In this document: piece after piece, positions 9,066 to 18,258 of the stretch
How the letters are laid out: each line of letters starts with the position of its first letter
Position numbering within the stretch: the first letter of the stretch is position 1
Assembly (NCBI RefSeq): GCF_030012985.1
Contig: NZ_CP120233.1
Span: forward strand, 5,017,001 to 5,081,000
DNA: 64,000 nucleotides
Source of the DNA: Microbulbifer sp. VAAF005
GTDB taxonomy: Bacteria; Pseudomonadota; Gammaproteobacteria; Pseudomonadales; Cellvibrionaceae
Reading direction: 5' to 3'
Translations under genes and position numbers: made by a program
The notes under the pieces: model-generated
What the model was told of the DNA's origin: nothing
The model's input: only the letters and a program-made list of their open reading frames with translations
Database searches by the model: none

Positions 9066-10194
9066 TCAAAGATTTCCCTTATTGCAGTCTGGGTTAAAGG
9101 GGGCTACAAGGCCAAATTGTTGGGTGCTGTTTAGGGTATTTCCAGTAATTTGGTTATTCAAGCTGTTCGAATTGGTGACGATAATGCCGCCATTGCTCGA
9201 TAGTGTCGAAATCCCATTATTGGATATAGTGTTGCCTGCAATCGAATTGCTTGAGTCGCCACTCAGGTTAATACCCAACTGGCCATTTTCTGTCACACTG
9301 TTACTTACTATGTTGTTGAAATAGTCGTTTATCGGAAGTCCGGCCTCGCCGTTATTCTCAATGATGTTGTTAGGGAGCCTCTGAATAACTCCGTAATGCC
9401 TCTGCGGGTCTTGAAGGCTGCAGATGTTAGGCGCAGCTCGCCGCGAATGGCCGTAGCCCTTTGCAAGAGCTGCAACGCAGCAGCTGTGGCCTTCAAGGCC
9501 CGCCCTTCGGGGCGTGCAGAGCGATTCACACTCCGCGTTGCGACTTCTTGAAAGGTCTAGACATTCCTGCGAAGCCGCGCCTTGATTGTGAACCGCTCTG
9601 CATGCCAGAGGTATCACGGAGTTATTCAGAGGCTCCTTAGATATAAATTTTAAGTCACTGCCAATCTCGAAGCCATCTTGGCTAAACCTAGAGGCGGTAT
9701 TAACGGACATATTGTTGTAGTCCCCCAGGGTCTCAATGCTACCAGAGGTGGATCAGGCAGCAGGACCCGTGATATCGACGTTAGTAATGATATCGCCTTT
9801 GCCAAAAAGCAAAATGGTATTTCTTGGAGCGCTATTTATTCCAATATTAGAGGTGGAGTGGAGGCCTGAGTTGGAGGTGGTGGCTCCACTTGTGCAGTTG
9901 GTAGGCCGTCGCCGGGAATTGCTGCGGTGCTCTGGAGCTTTATTGTGTAGAAATCCGTCTGTGTTGAGTCCTGCGGTGCATAGTTAAGCTCAAACCCTGC
10001 CATATTTGGGCTGCCTGTTGGGCCTAAAATGGTGATACAGGGTTGGTGGCACTTAACTCACGGTTAAGGTCCCGAGGTTGAGCGGTGGGCTCAGATACTG
10101 TGCCACCGTACTTAACAGCGAGTACTGCGGTAAAGGCTATGGCCAGCAAGCCTGGTTGCTCGAGCATGTCCAGATTGGTGATGTCCATATCCAT
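9066..10194 (-). pseudogene. Decayed secreted beta-helix protein, interrupted by a MITE
   Basis: Remnant of the beta-helix family that has three intact members at 25-29 kb. From an ATG at 10194, with AAGGAG upstream, one frame gives LLAIAFTAVLAVKYGGTV and shares the family N-terminus. After a frameshift near 10050, a second frame gives GPTGSPNMAGFEL, matching GPTGSLNMDGFTL of the intact gene at 26540-27472. An in-frame stop lies near 9760 and a 263-bp element interrupts the coding sequence at 9374. The 3' part then reads as typical Asn/Ser/Ile-rich turns (NNIIENN, NSVTENG, GNTISNNG) up to the stop at 9066. The gene is clearly dead: at least one frameshift, one stop and one insertion. Confidence 0.75.
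9374..9636. mobile_element. IS5-like MITE, copy 1 (263 bp)
   Basis: Non-coding element bounded by near-perfect 24-bp terminal inverted repeats (GGAGCCTCTGAATAACTCCG at the left, its complement at the right) and flanked by a 4-bp direct repeat TTAG (9370-9373 and 9637-9640). A second copy at 34942-35203 differs at about ten positions. The 4-bp YTAR target duplication is the habit of IS5-family transposases, so it is probably mobilised in trans by such an element; none is present in the window. It sits inside the beta-helix pseudogene. Confidence 0.85.
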
Positions 10195-10260
10195 AGTGTT
10201 ACCCCTGAAAACCTCTCCTTGTTTTCGTAGCCCTGCGATTTGGGTTGAGGTTGCCGCAAT

Positions 10261-10296
10261 AAAAAAGGGGCTTACGTCAAAAAACGTAAGCCCCTT
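10261..10296 (-). terminator. Rho-independent terminator of tRNA-Arg copy 1
   Basis: On the minus strand, a 10-bp stem GGGGCTTACG / CGTAAGCCCC closes an 8-base loop and is followed by six or more T. It begins just beyond the encoded CCA of the tRNA. Confidence 0.85.
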
Positions 10297-10301
10297 GAAA
10301 G

Positions 10302-10378
10302 TGGCGCGCTCGGGAGGATTCGAACCTCCGACCGCCTGGTTCGTAGCCAGGTACTCTATCCAGCTGAGCTACGAGCGC
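10302..10378 (-). tRNA. tRNA-Arg (anticodon ACG), copy 1
   Basis: 77 nt including an encoded 3' CCA. The acceptor stem is GCGCTCG/CGAGCGC, the D arm contains AGCTCAGCTGGATAGAG, the anticodon stem CCTGG/CCAGG encloses CTACGAA (anticodon ACG), and the T arm contains GGTTCGAATCC. A34 should be edited to inosine to read CGU, CGC and CGA. On the minus strand a TTGACT (complement of 10415-10420) with a TATTGT 17 bp further on supplies a promoter. It is identical to the copy at 11523-11599. Confidence 0.97.
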
Positions 10379-11484
10379 GTCGAGGAGGCGCACAATATAG
10401 ATAGGCAGGCGCAGAGTCAAGCATTTTCTTCGGCTATCGGATTGTTTTTGATATTTGGCGACATTAAGGGCTGGCAATATGTTGGCAGGGGTTGTTTTGA
10501 TCGAGGTAATGCTATCTGAGTTGATAGTGAGGGAGGCTTGCGCTAGGTGCTGGCTGTCGCAGGGCATTTGCTTGACCTTGTCGCAATCTCTCCCGGTTGA
10601 AACTCGCTGAAGAGCGATGGTTTACGATTTGGTTGGTGGGGCGACTATTAGGGTTTCATTTCAAATCGAAGCAAAAGCGTTATTTGTAACATTCTGGTTG
10701 AATGTGGTGATGCATATTTTGACTGACCATCCGGATAGCGGAGCATTACCGTAGGGCTTGAATTTAGAGGTTGATAAAAATCAAATTTGATGCGCTTATC
10801 TTTCAATAATTTAATAAGAGACTTACTGGCTTATCAAAAGTGTTACAAATTTTATGGCGATTTTGTGGCGGGTATTTTTTAGGGTGCTATTGTTGGAGTT
10901 TTTTAAATTGAGTTGCGTAGTTATTGGGAATTGAAAAAGAGATCGAGTTGGGCGAGGTTTGTAGCTCCGTCCAATTGCCTGGAAAGGCCGCTATTAATAT
11001 CACTGGATGATATTCCCCGTGTTGCCACTACCAAATTACACAATATTGATTGCCTCGTAGGCTCCATCTTGAAAGGTTGCTGTTGTATTGGATACGCCAG
11101 TCTGAGCGTAGAGGCAAAATTTCTACTCCCAATGAGCTGGTGAAATAATTCATTTAGCTTGCTAGGTTGTGTAGTAAGGGATTGAGTTGATGATCCTCCA
11201 AATGAAAATACGAGATTAAGCACACCGTCTTGAAGGACTTCAGCTGGAAAGTCGCTGGCGGAAGGGGGTGCGTGGCTTGACCTCAGCTTGCTCAGTCACT
11301 TCTCTCACGGAAGCCCTATGGGTAACCCCTTGCAGCCATCCTTGTTGCAATATCTTGGCTGGGTCAATCGGTGTAGGGAAAGTATTACTGATATAGGGTG
11401 GGGATGCTATGGGGAGGCGGAGTGTCAAATCAGCAGGGATGAGGTTTAGGTTTCTTGTGGATTGAGAGAGGTGTGAGTAGGTAT
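10379..11484. other. Spacer between two tRNA-Arg genes, no secure gene
   Basis: About 1.1 kb between the tRNA transcription units. It contains the promoter of copy 1 (10392-10420, read leftwards). No integrase, attachment-site repeat or phage gene was found. On the minus strand between about 11410 and 10921 there are two abutting open frames without recognisable domains (separate low-confidence entry). The remainder, about 10420-10920, is AT-rich and appears empty. Confidence 0.5.
10921..11223 (-). pseudogene. Possible remnant of an unknown gene
   Basis: An open frame of 100 residues. The same frame extends upstream without an ATG to about 11290 (HAPPSASDFPAEVLQDG...). In a second frame, upstream sequence at 11240-11410 reads FPTPIDPAKILQQGWLQG before running into the same place. 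Joined by a frameshift, the two would make one protein-like sequence of about 160 residues. No domain was recognised and no ribosome site supports a start at 11223. A degenerate gene is possible; chance open frames are the alternative. Confidence 0.2.
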
Positions 11485-11512
11485 AAAAAAGCCCGGACCT
11501 TTCGGTGCGGGC
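11485..11512 (-). terminator. Rho-independent terminator of tRNA-Arg copy 2
   Basis: On the minus strand the stem GCCCGCACC / GGTCCGGGC (one mismatch) with a GAAA tetraloop is followed by six T. It lies 10 bp beyond the tRNA. Confidence 0.85.
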
Positions 11513-11522
11513 TTTTCGTGTG

Positions 11523-11599
11523 TGGCGCGCTCGGGAGGATTCGAACCTCCGACCGCCTGGTTCGTAGCCAGGTACTCTATCCAGCTGAGCTACGAGCGC
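11523..11599 (-). tRNA. tRNA-Arg (anticodon ACG), copy 2
   Basis: Identical over all 77 nt, including CCA, to the copy at 10302-10378, with the same ACG anticodon loop CTACGAA. It has its own promoter and terminator, and the flanking DNA is unrelated to that of copy 1 apart from the promoter hexamers. The two are therefore separate transcription units. Confidence 0.97.
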
Positions 11600-11612
11600 G
11601 TTACGGGTGCGG

Positions 11613-11641
11613 ATATTATAGATGCCCCTGGCACAAGTCAA
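11613..11641 (-). promoter_or_regulatory. Sigma-70 promoter of tRNA-Arg copy 2
   Basis: Read on the minus strand: TTGACT, a 17-bp spacer, then TAATAT. The -10 ends about 13 bp before the tRNA 5' end. The same TTGACT with 17-bp spacing precedes copy 1 at 10392-10420. Confidence 0.7.
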
Positions 11642-11810
11642 CCTAAAGAATAAAAAAATCCTTAAAAATCATTGTGTTGGCTAAAGATTGGACATTTAGG
11701 GTATATAGTATACGTCGCGGATAGCCCCTGCCAGGGTTGCACTTTGGAAGCTTCTTGACCAAGTAGTCGCTATTCCTGGGTGGGTAGTGTTGTCAATGTT
11801 AGGGGAGGTT

Positions 11811-11835
11811 AGGAGCACCGTAAATCTGTGCTCCT
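11811..11835 (-). terminator. Hairpin downstream of the beta-barrel gene
   Basis: Inverted repeat AGGAGCAC (11811-11818) / GTGCTCCT (11828-11835), 22 bp beyond the stop codon of the leftward beta-barrel gene. The T tract is weak, so termination is inferred from position. Confidence 0.5.
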
Positions 11836-11856
11836 TAAGGATTCTTCAACGATTGG

Positions 11857-12468
11857 TTAGAAGCGAACTTCCAGTGACAGAGAGGCCCCGCTTATTCTCA
11901 CGATGTCATTATCGATTCTTGTCCACTGCAGCCTGCTTGAAAAGCTGTCGGTAAAGTTGTAGGTCGCTCCAATACCGTAGGTCAGATCGAAACTATTATC
12001 CTTGGATTCATCAATAGGGCTTAAGGGGCCATCGTGTAGCCAACTTGATTTTGGCCTATATACACTGTCGACCCTAGTGTATGAAATGCCTAGTAGGGCG
12101 TTCAAAGTAAGGCTTTCCAATACGGGGTACTGAACAACAGAATTTATCTGAATGTTGTCGGCATTAATAGTCTCATCATCAGTAATATATGTGACATTGG
12201 TTGCGTAAGTGCTGTAGGTCTCGTTAAAGTGATTGTACTCGGCCTCCACAGAAAAATACTTATGGAATTGGTAGCCGACATATATCTCGGTCGAGCGAGC
12301 ATGATCCGTAAATTGCTCACCTGCTTGATAATAATCTGGGAGGTCTTTTTGACCATCAAAAGCATAGTTGCCAGTGCCTATTCCTAAATAAAATGGTTTT
12401 TCTACAGCCATAGAGAAGCTGGAGATTGTCAAAGCCGGGAGTAGTAGAAACCATCTAGAAATTTTCAT
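11857..12468 (-). CDS. Outer-membrane beta-barrel protein
   Basis: A 203-residue protein with a signal peptide (residues 1-21, ending SMA) followed by YLGIGTGNYAF, the usual first strand of small OmpA/OmpX-like barrels. Alternating aromatic and polar residues continue throughout (EIYVGYQFHKYFSVEAEY; LTYGIGATYNFTDSFSSRL). The chain ends in LEVRF with a terminal Phe, the Bam recognition signal. The size suggests an eight-strand barrel. Such proteins act as adhesins or structural porin-like proteins; no specific role can be read. It stands alone, with a hairpin downstream. Confidence 0.8.
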   Translation of the reverse strand: MKISRWFLLLPALTISSFSMAVEKPFYLGIGTGNYAFDGQKDLPDYYQAGEQFTDHARSTEIYVGYQFHKYFSVEAEYNHFNETYSTYATNVTYITDDETINADNIQINSVVQYPVLESLTLNALLGISYTRVDSVYRPKSSWLHDGPLSPIDESKDNSFDLTYGIGATYNFTDSFSSRLQWTRIDNDIVRISGASLSLEVRF

Positions 12469-12715
12469 GCCCGTTACCTCTATTCCTTTAAAAGGTGATG
12501 TTACTATTTAGCTGAAGCGCGTTTATATTTTTTTTGATGGATGTGGTCAAGTTTTTTGGAGGATTTAAAGGGTTTGAAAATAAAATATTTTGGTACCATC
12601 GTAAGATTAAGGTTTAATCTTTGTTGCTCTTTATGCCGGGGTGGCTAGTGGCTGATATAGAATTTGAAGCCAAAACTGTGAATGAAAAACTGGGGCTGGA
12701 TATCTAGGAAGGCTT

Positions 12716-13204
12716 TTAAATAAAAGTAAATCCAGTCGGATAACTGTGGAACCCATCAAAATCGCCTTTGCTAAGGGGTACACCGCAGTGGCGTGCAATT
12801 GCATAAACCATGCTCATGTGGAATAGGAAGTTTGGAATTATATATTGATGGATATATTGTGGCTGTGGGAGATCCACTGTTGTGAAACCCGCTTTATCAT
12901 TGATTCTTCTACTACTGTCCAGATCGATTACTTCGGGTAAAGAATCTAAATAATTTAGTGTTTTCTGGATGGTTCTCAGAATAATTTCCTTTGTATTCCC
13001 ATCTTCTCCAAATGTCACAATTTTCTGGTCAACGAGTGGGCAATATCCGCGAAGAGAAAAATTGGCTGCAATTTTTGCATTCTCGGCTAAGCTGAACATG
13101 TCAGGTGCCAGCTGCTTGTGAAATATTTCCTGCGGAATTTTAGTCACAATTGAAAGTAGTTGGGAAAGATAATTATGAAGGAGGCTCTTGATAGATATTT
13201 GCAT
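12716..13204 (-). CDS. DUF1993 family protein
   Basis: A soluble protein of about 162 residues. The ATG at 13204 is preferred over a GTG at 13249, because MQISIKSLLHNYLSQLL matches the usual family start. Family features include LAPDMFSLAENAKIAANF near the N-terminus and the C-terminal part NFLFHMSMVYAIARHCGVPL followed by KGDFDGF. DUF1993 proteins are small helical-bundle proteins related to DinB-like folds, and their biochemical role is not established. The gene precedes the helicase stop by about 60 bp on the other side and shows no operon signal. Confidence 0.8.
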   Translation of the reverse strand: MQISIKSLLHNYLSQLLSIVTKIPQEIFHKQLAPDMFSLAENAKIAANFSLRGYCPLVDQKIVTFGEDGNTKEIILRTIQKTLNYLDSLPEVIDLDSSRRINDKAGFTTVDLPQPQYIHQYIIPNFLFHMSMVYAIARHCGVPLSKGDFDGFHSYPTGFTFI

Positions 13205-13265
13205 TAGGTAACCTGATAATAGCGAATGAATAATTTTTTTGTGGTACACACGTTCCTGGATATTG

Positions 13266-15484
13266 CTACATCAGATATTGTGACAAAGTCTCCCAATTAA
13301 ATCGTCGAGCTTTTCCATCGCTAAATAAAACCTCGATACGCTTGTCCTCCCATCCTAAAACCCTTCCATAGCCAAGTTTTCGATGCCGTAGTCCCTCTCC
13401 AGGTTCGGGTTTTCGCATGGGGGCCCGGGGTGCACTGATATTGGGGTTGTAATCGCAAGCTTCTAAATAGTGGAGCGCTTGACGTGAAACCGGCACATCA
13501 GTGTCGATTTTTTCCGGGCGCTCCTTTAGGGAGTCTGCCATCAATTTACTTAAAGGAAGCTGCATTTCATTAATAAATAATGAAGGCTGCGAAGCCTCTG
13601 GATCATTCTTTTTGGAGTCTTCTGCAGGGGCCAACAAGAAGAGTTTTGACTTGGCGCGGGTCATCGCCACGTACATCAAGCGGCGTTCGCTCTCCAGTGA
13701 CGCGGGTGTGCTGAAGTCCCGTTGAGGTTGATAGGGCATATTGTGCTGGGTGAGGGTGGGGATAATTACTTGTTCCCACTCCAAACCTTTAGCTTGGTGC
13801 ATAGTCGTTATCTGTATAGCATCCGCTTCGGTTTGTTCGCCCTCCCGGTGTTGGCGTTGAAGTTCTTGTAGATGTGCCAGGGCTTCAGCGGGTGGCTGCT
13901 TCAGTGTGTCCAGGTATTTGCAGAAAGCGAGGATGGTTTGTTGCCTCTCCTCCCCTTGTTGGCGGGTGAAGGCGTCGTCAGCGATTCCGCTGAGAAGTTC
14001 CAGTTCACCGATATGGCGACGCAGTAGCTCTCCAGCGTGACCGCGCCAGCTCTCAATCTGGGTAAGCAGGTCTGCCCGTTGGCGCAAGCGTTTGGTCTGG
14101 GGCTTGCTCAGGTTTTCAGGTAGCAGGGCAATCAGCTTCTTGCCCCAGCCTTTGTCCAGCGCTGCCAGAGAGGAACAGATGGGCTCCAGGACTTTGCGCG
14201 GAATACGCACATGGGGAGAGGTCAGCCATTCGTAAAGTCCCTGCTGGCGACGCTTGGGTGGAAGTTCGGCGAATCGACCGGAGGCAATATTTAAACTCCA
14301 AAATAAGGGGCGCAGCTCCCGGCGCGAAAGGACGGTGTTGCGGCTTGCTGAACGGTAGGGAATATTATTGGCCAGCAGTGCCAGTTCAATAGGAGCGGCG
14401 ATAGACCACAGTCGCACCAGTACGGCGACCTCCCTGAGTGACTGACCTTGCTTTTGGCATCGGCGCAGGTACTCTACAATCCAGCGCCCCTCCTTATCGG
14501 TTTTTACCAACTCGATTTCTGTTTGCTGATCTTCATTGGCTGAAACACAGAATATATCGGCGCGATCGCGATTGTTCTCAATAAAGTGGTTGGCGGCCAG
14601 GGATAGCTGGTGGCCGTAACGGAAAGTGCGGCTCAGGTGATAAATATTCGAGGGGGAAAATCCCCATCGAAAAATGTGAGCAGGAAATCCGGTTTGGAGC
14701 CTCGCCATTCGTAAATTGTTTGATCTGGGTCGCCAATCGCGATGACGTTGCCAGATTTTCCGTAGAGAACTCGCAATAAAAAGTGTTGAATCTCATTGAT
14801 ATCCTGGTATTCATCCACCAGGATGTCTTCGTAATAACTGCCGTACTGCTCGGCTATCTCCTCATCCATGCTGAGCAGCATGGCTGGGTCATAAATCAGG
14901 TCGGCGTAGGTAACCGCATTTTGGCTGCGACGCCAAGCTTCAAAAGTGCGAAATACCTGCAGAAAATACATGTATTCATCGCCGAGCTTCAGTTCCTGAA
15001 ATGCGCTGAGATCTCCCGAGAGAATCGTTTTGGTGTAGTCAATAAAAAATTCAGCGGCCTCAATCTCAGATTGCTTCCGTGCTCTAATCTCTTCGAGTTC
15101 GTGGGTAGGCGCGCACTCTTCAATGGCCTTCCAGATTTGTAATTGGATTGTGGATTGGGGCAGGGGGGATAGGTTGGCAGCAGCGATATGATCATTGGCG
15201 ATCATGCGTTGGTATAAACGATATCCAACACTGTGAAAGGTATGTACCGCTGGTGTCGAGCCTTCAGTCAGCTGCCGTAAGCGGCGGTCGAAGTCCTCCC
15301 GAGCACTGCGGTTGTACATTAATACCAGCAGTCGTTCGGGGGCGATACCTGCATCAAGGCGGCTCTTTATGTAGTGCAACAGAGCAGTGGTTTTGCCGGA
15401 GCCGGCAACGGCAATGATCTTGGCGTGACCACCGGCATGATCTGCAATTGCCTGTTGTTCAGAGGTAAGGTTGTTTCCGCCCAT
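13266..15484 (-). pseudogene. UvrD/Rep-type DNA helicase, single-base frameshift
   Basis: Superfamily 1 3'-5' DNA helicase in two overlapping frames. The 5' frame (15484 to 14633) holds the ATPase half: Walker A AGSGKTT at residues 27-33, Walker B DILVDEYQD near 225, and GDPDQTIYEWRG. The 3' frame (to 13266) continues with NIYHLSRTFRYGHQL, HQAKGLEWEQVI and YVAMTRAKS, then a tail GLRHRKLGYGRVLGWEDKRIEVLF. The break lies at five G (14652-14656; C on the coding strand). One added base restores DFPPSNIYHL and a 739-residue protein. Either the gene is disrupted or a base was missed in sequencing. It lies just downstream of the SulP gene on the same strand. Confidence 0.85.
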
Positions 15485-15550
15485 CGCGCTCTTTGCTCAA
15501 ATACTGGATATTTTGCCAGTGTTTGATACTGTCTTACAAGTCGCGCAACC

Positions 15551-17281
15551 TTATTCGGATGGTTTGTCGCTATCGGAGATTTGATGGTGGCGCAGAGCAA
15601 GCTCTGCGATGTAGGGGGAGAGGAACACGCGGCCGCTCAATTCCTGCAGTAGCTTGGAGTGGCCCAGGCGATCCAGTACAGCCCCCTTTACCTCAGCCAG
15701 ATGCAGCTGGATATTTCGATTCTGTAAATCCCGGTTTACTTGTAACAGACGCTCTATCGCTGTGCTGTCGATCCGGTTAACAGACGATAAGATCAGCACC
15801 ATATGGCGGGTATTGCGATGCCGCTTTATCTCTACAAAAAGTCGCTCCTCAATCGCATTGATGTTGCTAAAAAACAGGTTCTCATCAATACGCAGGAACA
15901 AAATTTCAGAGTCGGTTTTCACCGTATGGCGAAGTACATTACGGAATTGCTCAGTACCCGGTACACGCCCCACGACAGCGATATGTGGCCGGCTGGCTCG
16001 CCAGATCAATGTGGCGAATGAGAGCCCGACGCCCAGGGCAATCCCGGTCTCCACGCCAAAAAACACTACCCCGAGAAATGTGCCGGCCATAGCCAGTCCA
16101 TCGGTGCGGTCGTAGCGCCAGTGGTGGGCCATACCCTGGAAGTTGATCAGGTTTGCGGCTGCAACAATGATGGTGGCAGCTAGCACGCAGATTGGCAGTT
16201 CAGTAAAGACTTTGGTGGCATACAGAAGTAGCAGGGCTATTAGCACTGCGGCTATCACGCCGCTGAGAGGGGTTTTTGCCCCGCTCTCATCGTTAACGGC
16301 TGTCCGTGCAAAGCTGCCGGTTACTGCAAACCCTCCTGAAAATGCGCTGAGTAGGTTGGAGGCGCCCAGCCCCCGCAGTTCCGCATTAGTGTTGAGCTTC
16401 TCGCCGCGCCGCTGGGCGATAGAGTGAGCAATAGATAAACTTTCGACAAATCCGAGCAGGGCAATAATCAGGGCGGGCAAAAGCAGTTTGTAAATCAGCC
16501 CCGGGTTAATAGAGGGGATGCTTAGGTGTGGTAGGCCAGCGGGAATAACCCCTACAACGGGTAATTCCTTCTCCCAGTGAAAAATAGCGGTAAGCACAAT
16601 GGCAATCACCACGATAAGCATGGGCGCCAACCGCGAAAGCAATTTGGATCGTGCCGGGCCGACCCCGATTTTCCTGAGCAGGAAGGGTAAACCTAGACGG
16701 GCGGCAATTAAGCTGGCCAGTGCAATGAGCCCCAGCAGGGCTGCTTCCCGATCGGTTTCAGGCAGGTGGTTAAAGGTGCTGATCAATATTTCGAGAACCG
16801 TATCGCCATTGCTTGATATTCCCAGCAAGGGGGCAAACTGCCCGGCAATAATCAGCAGCGCGGCGCCGGAGACAAAACCGTCAACAACCGGAAGGCTCAA
16901 GAGGTTAGCGAGGCTGCCGAGGCCAAGAAACCCCATTAATAGCAGGATTACTCCACTCAAGAGTGCTAATAATATGGCGCCGGAAATGTACTCGGGACTG
17001 CCCGGTGAGGCTATGGGGGTGAGAGCTGAAGCGGTCATCAGGGCGAGCACGGCCACCGGGCCGACGGACAGCACTGAGCTGGAGCCAAACAGTGCGTATC
17101 CTACTAATGGGAGCAGCCCAGCGTAGAGCCCTAGATAAGGGGGCAAGCCGGCAAGTGCGGCATAGGCGAGGGCCTGTGGAATCAGCATCATGCTGGCCAG
17201 GAGGGCGGCAACACTATCTCCCACCAGCCACTTGGGCTGGTAGCGTCGAAGCCATGGAGGGATTAGGTGGAGTAGCCGCAT
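15551..17281 (-). CDS. SulP family anion transporter with STAS domain (1)
   Basis: A 576-residue inner-membrane protein of the SulP/SLC26 family. The start at 17281 (MRLLHLIPPWLRRYQPKW) is preferred over a TTG 51 bp upstream, because it matches the N-terminal length of the second SulP at 20104. The membrane domain has the family signature LIPQALAYAALAGLPPYLGLY and SVGPVAVLALMTASAL. The C-terminal 130 residues form a cytoplasmic STAS domain (LFLRIDENLFFSNI, ILSSVNRIDSTAIERL). It is the last gene of the leftward arm of the sulfide-response locus. A role in export or import of sulfate, sulfite or another sulfur anion is inferred from context; SulP proteins also carry bicarbonate and other anions. 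Confidence 0.9.
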   Translation of the reverse strand: MRLLHLIPPWLRRYQPKWLVGDSVAALLASMMLIPQALAYAALAGLPPYLGLYAGLLPLVGYALFGSSSVLSVGPVAVLALMTASALTPIASPGSPEYISGAILLALLSGVILLLMGFLGLGSLANLLSLPVVDGFVSGAALLIIAGQFAPLLGISSNGDTVLEILISTFNHLPETDREAALLGLIALASLIAARLGLPFLLRKIGVGPARSKLLSRLAPMLIVVIAIVLTAIFHWEKELPVVGVIPAGLPHLSIPSINPGLIYKLLLPALIIALLGFVESLSIAHSIAQRRGEKLNTNAELRGLGASNLLSAFSGGFAVTGSFARTAVNDESGAKTPLSGVIAAVLIALLLLYATKVFTELPICVLAATIIVAAANLINFQGMAHHWRYDRTDGLAMAGTFLGVVFFGVETGIALGVGLSFATLIWRASRPHIAVVGRVPGTEQFRNVLRHTVKTDSEILFLRIDENLFFSNINAIEERLFVEIKRHRNTRHMVLILSSVNRIDSTAIERLLQVNRDLQNRNIQLHLAEVKGAVLDRLGHSKLLQELSGRVFLSPYIAELALRHHQISDSDKPSE

Positions 17282-17376
17282 CCTTACACTTGTTTCCGCT
17301 CTCTTCCTGCCGCAATTGTGTGAACTGCTCAAACAAGATAGACGGCGGCTGCCTCACCGTTGTGCTTGGGCGCAAG

Positions 17377-17814
17377 TTACTCCACTGCGGCAGTGCGCTT
17401 GATCCCGAAGAGTTGGAATATCCCCATACCCGTGAGCATGGCGAGCATAAAAATTACCGCTTTAAGTTGTCCCGCCCCAGTAGCGACAATCGCCGGTCCG
17501 GGGCAAAACCCCGCCAGTCCCCAGCCGGCGCCAAATAGAAGGCTGCCCAATACCAATCGGCGATCAACCCGGTTACTTGCCGGCAGGTGAAGCGGTTGCT
17601 TCCAGATAGACTGTCCCCGCCGTCTGATGAAATGGAATAGTGGCAGGCCCACAGCGATAGCGCCAAACATCACCAGTCCCAGAGAGGGGTCCCAGGCGCC
17701 GGCTAAATCTAGGAAGCCCAGAACTTTCTCCGGGTTGGCCATACCGGAGAGCAATAACCCCAGGCCGAAAGTGAGCCCGGCCAAAAGTGCGCTGATATTG
17801 GTTTTCATCATCAT
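17377..17814 (-). CDS. YeeE/YedE family half-transporter, C-terminal type
   Basis: A 145-residue membrane protein with four hydrophobic segments. The start at 17814 makes an ATGA overlap with the stop of the preceding half-transporter. The diagnostic stretch is GWGLAGFCPGPAI, whose Cys corresponds to a conserved cysteine in the thiosulfate-transporting YeeE/TsuA family. It pairs with the upstream gene, which provides the other half of a fold that is a single chain in TsuA. Homologous pairs (PmpA/PmpB) are found in BigR-controlled operons. The substrate is probably thiosulfate or another sulfur compound. Confidence 0.85.
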   Translation of the reverse strand: MMMKTNISALLAGLTFGLGLLLSGMANPEKVLGFLDLAGAWDPSLGLVMFGAIAVGLPLFHFIRRRGQSIWKQPLHLPASNRVDRRLVLGSLLFGAGWGLAGFCPGPAIVATGAGQLKAVIFMLAMLTGMGIFQLFGIKRTAAVE

Positions 17815-18254
17815 TGCCCCAGCTGGCCGATCAGGGGGTGTCGCATTAGAAATACGGTTGCGAAGCCCGCGGCCATAAATATCAGGGTGGCGGTTAGCGA
17901 GCGAGTGGAGAGTCGGGACAAGCCGCAAACACCATGGCCACTGGTACAACCGGAAGCCATCCGCGTGCCCAGGCCCACCAGTAATCCCGCAGCAATTAAG
18001 GTGGGATAACCTGCCTGGACATCAATGTCGGGCACTGTTGCAAAGATTTTCCAGGCAAGAGGGCTTATCAATAGCCCCCCGATAAAGGCCAGGCGCCACA
18101 GGGAACCCTGGATTTGGTCAAGCAGTCCGCCAATGATGCCGGAGATACCTGCGATACGACCGTTAAAGGCGAGTAAAGCGGCACTGGCGAGGCCAATCAG
18201 CAGCCCCCCGGCGAGTGCAGTGCCCGGGGTGAAAGCGGTCCAATCGATGGTCAT
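17811..18254 (-). CDS. YeeE/YedE family half-transporter, N-terminal type
   Basis: A 147-residue membrane protein. The ATG at 18254 (MTIDWTAFTPG) is chosen because upstream in-frame residues are not membrane-protein-like and overlap the repressor gene. It contains GGLLIGLASAALLAFNGRIAGISGI and the family motif GCTSGHGVCGLSRLS with two cysteines, which in YeeE/TsuA line the sulfur-compound conduction path. Its stop overlaps the next start by 4 bp (ATGA), so the two halves are made together. It begins 4 bp after the stop of the BigR-like repressor and is co-transcribed with it. Confidence 0.85.
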   Translation of the reverse strand: MTIDWTAFTPGTALAGGLLIGLASAALLAFNGRIAGISGIIGGLLDQIQGSLWRLAFIGGLLISPLAWKIFATVPDIDVQAGYPTLIAAGLLVGLGTRMASGCTSGHGVCGLSRLSTRSLTATLIFMAAGFATVFLMRHPLIGQLGQ

Positions 18255-18258
18255 GGGA

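Noticed and set aside
9329..9529. Open frames inside the MITE
   Set aside because: They lie in non-coding element sequence with terminal repeats and hairpins, and the second copy carries an indel that shifts them.
10085..10519. Plus-strand open frame of 144 codons
   Set aside because: It runs through the tRNA-Arg gene and its terminator in antisense, so it is not a protein gene.
10379..11522. Integrated prophage or island between the tRNA-Arg genes
   Set aside because: No integrase, phage gene or direct att repeat beyond the tRNAs themselves; the interval is only 1.1 kb.
11240..11641. Minus-strand open frame of 133 codons
   Set aside because: Its first part is the tRNA-Arg gene read through; only the distal part could be a gene relic.
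13266..15484. UvrD-like helicase as part of a Gabija-type defence pair
   Set aside because: No OLD-family nuclease (GajA) is adjacent; neighbours are a DUF1993 protein and a SulP transporter.
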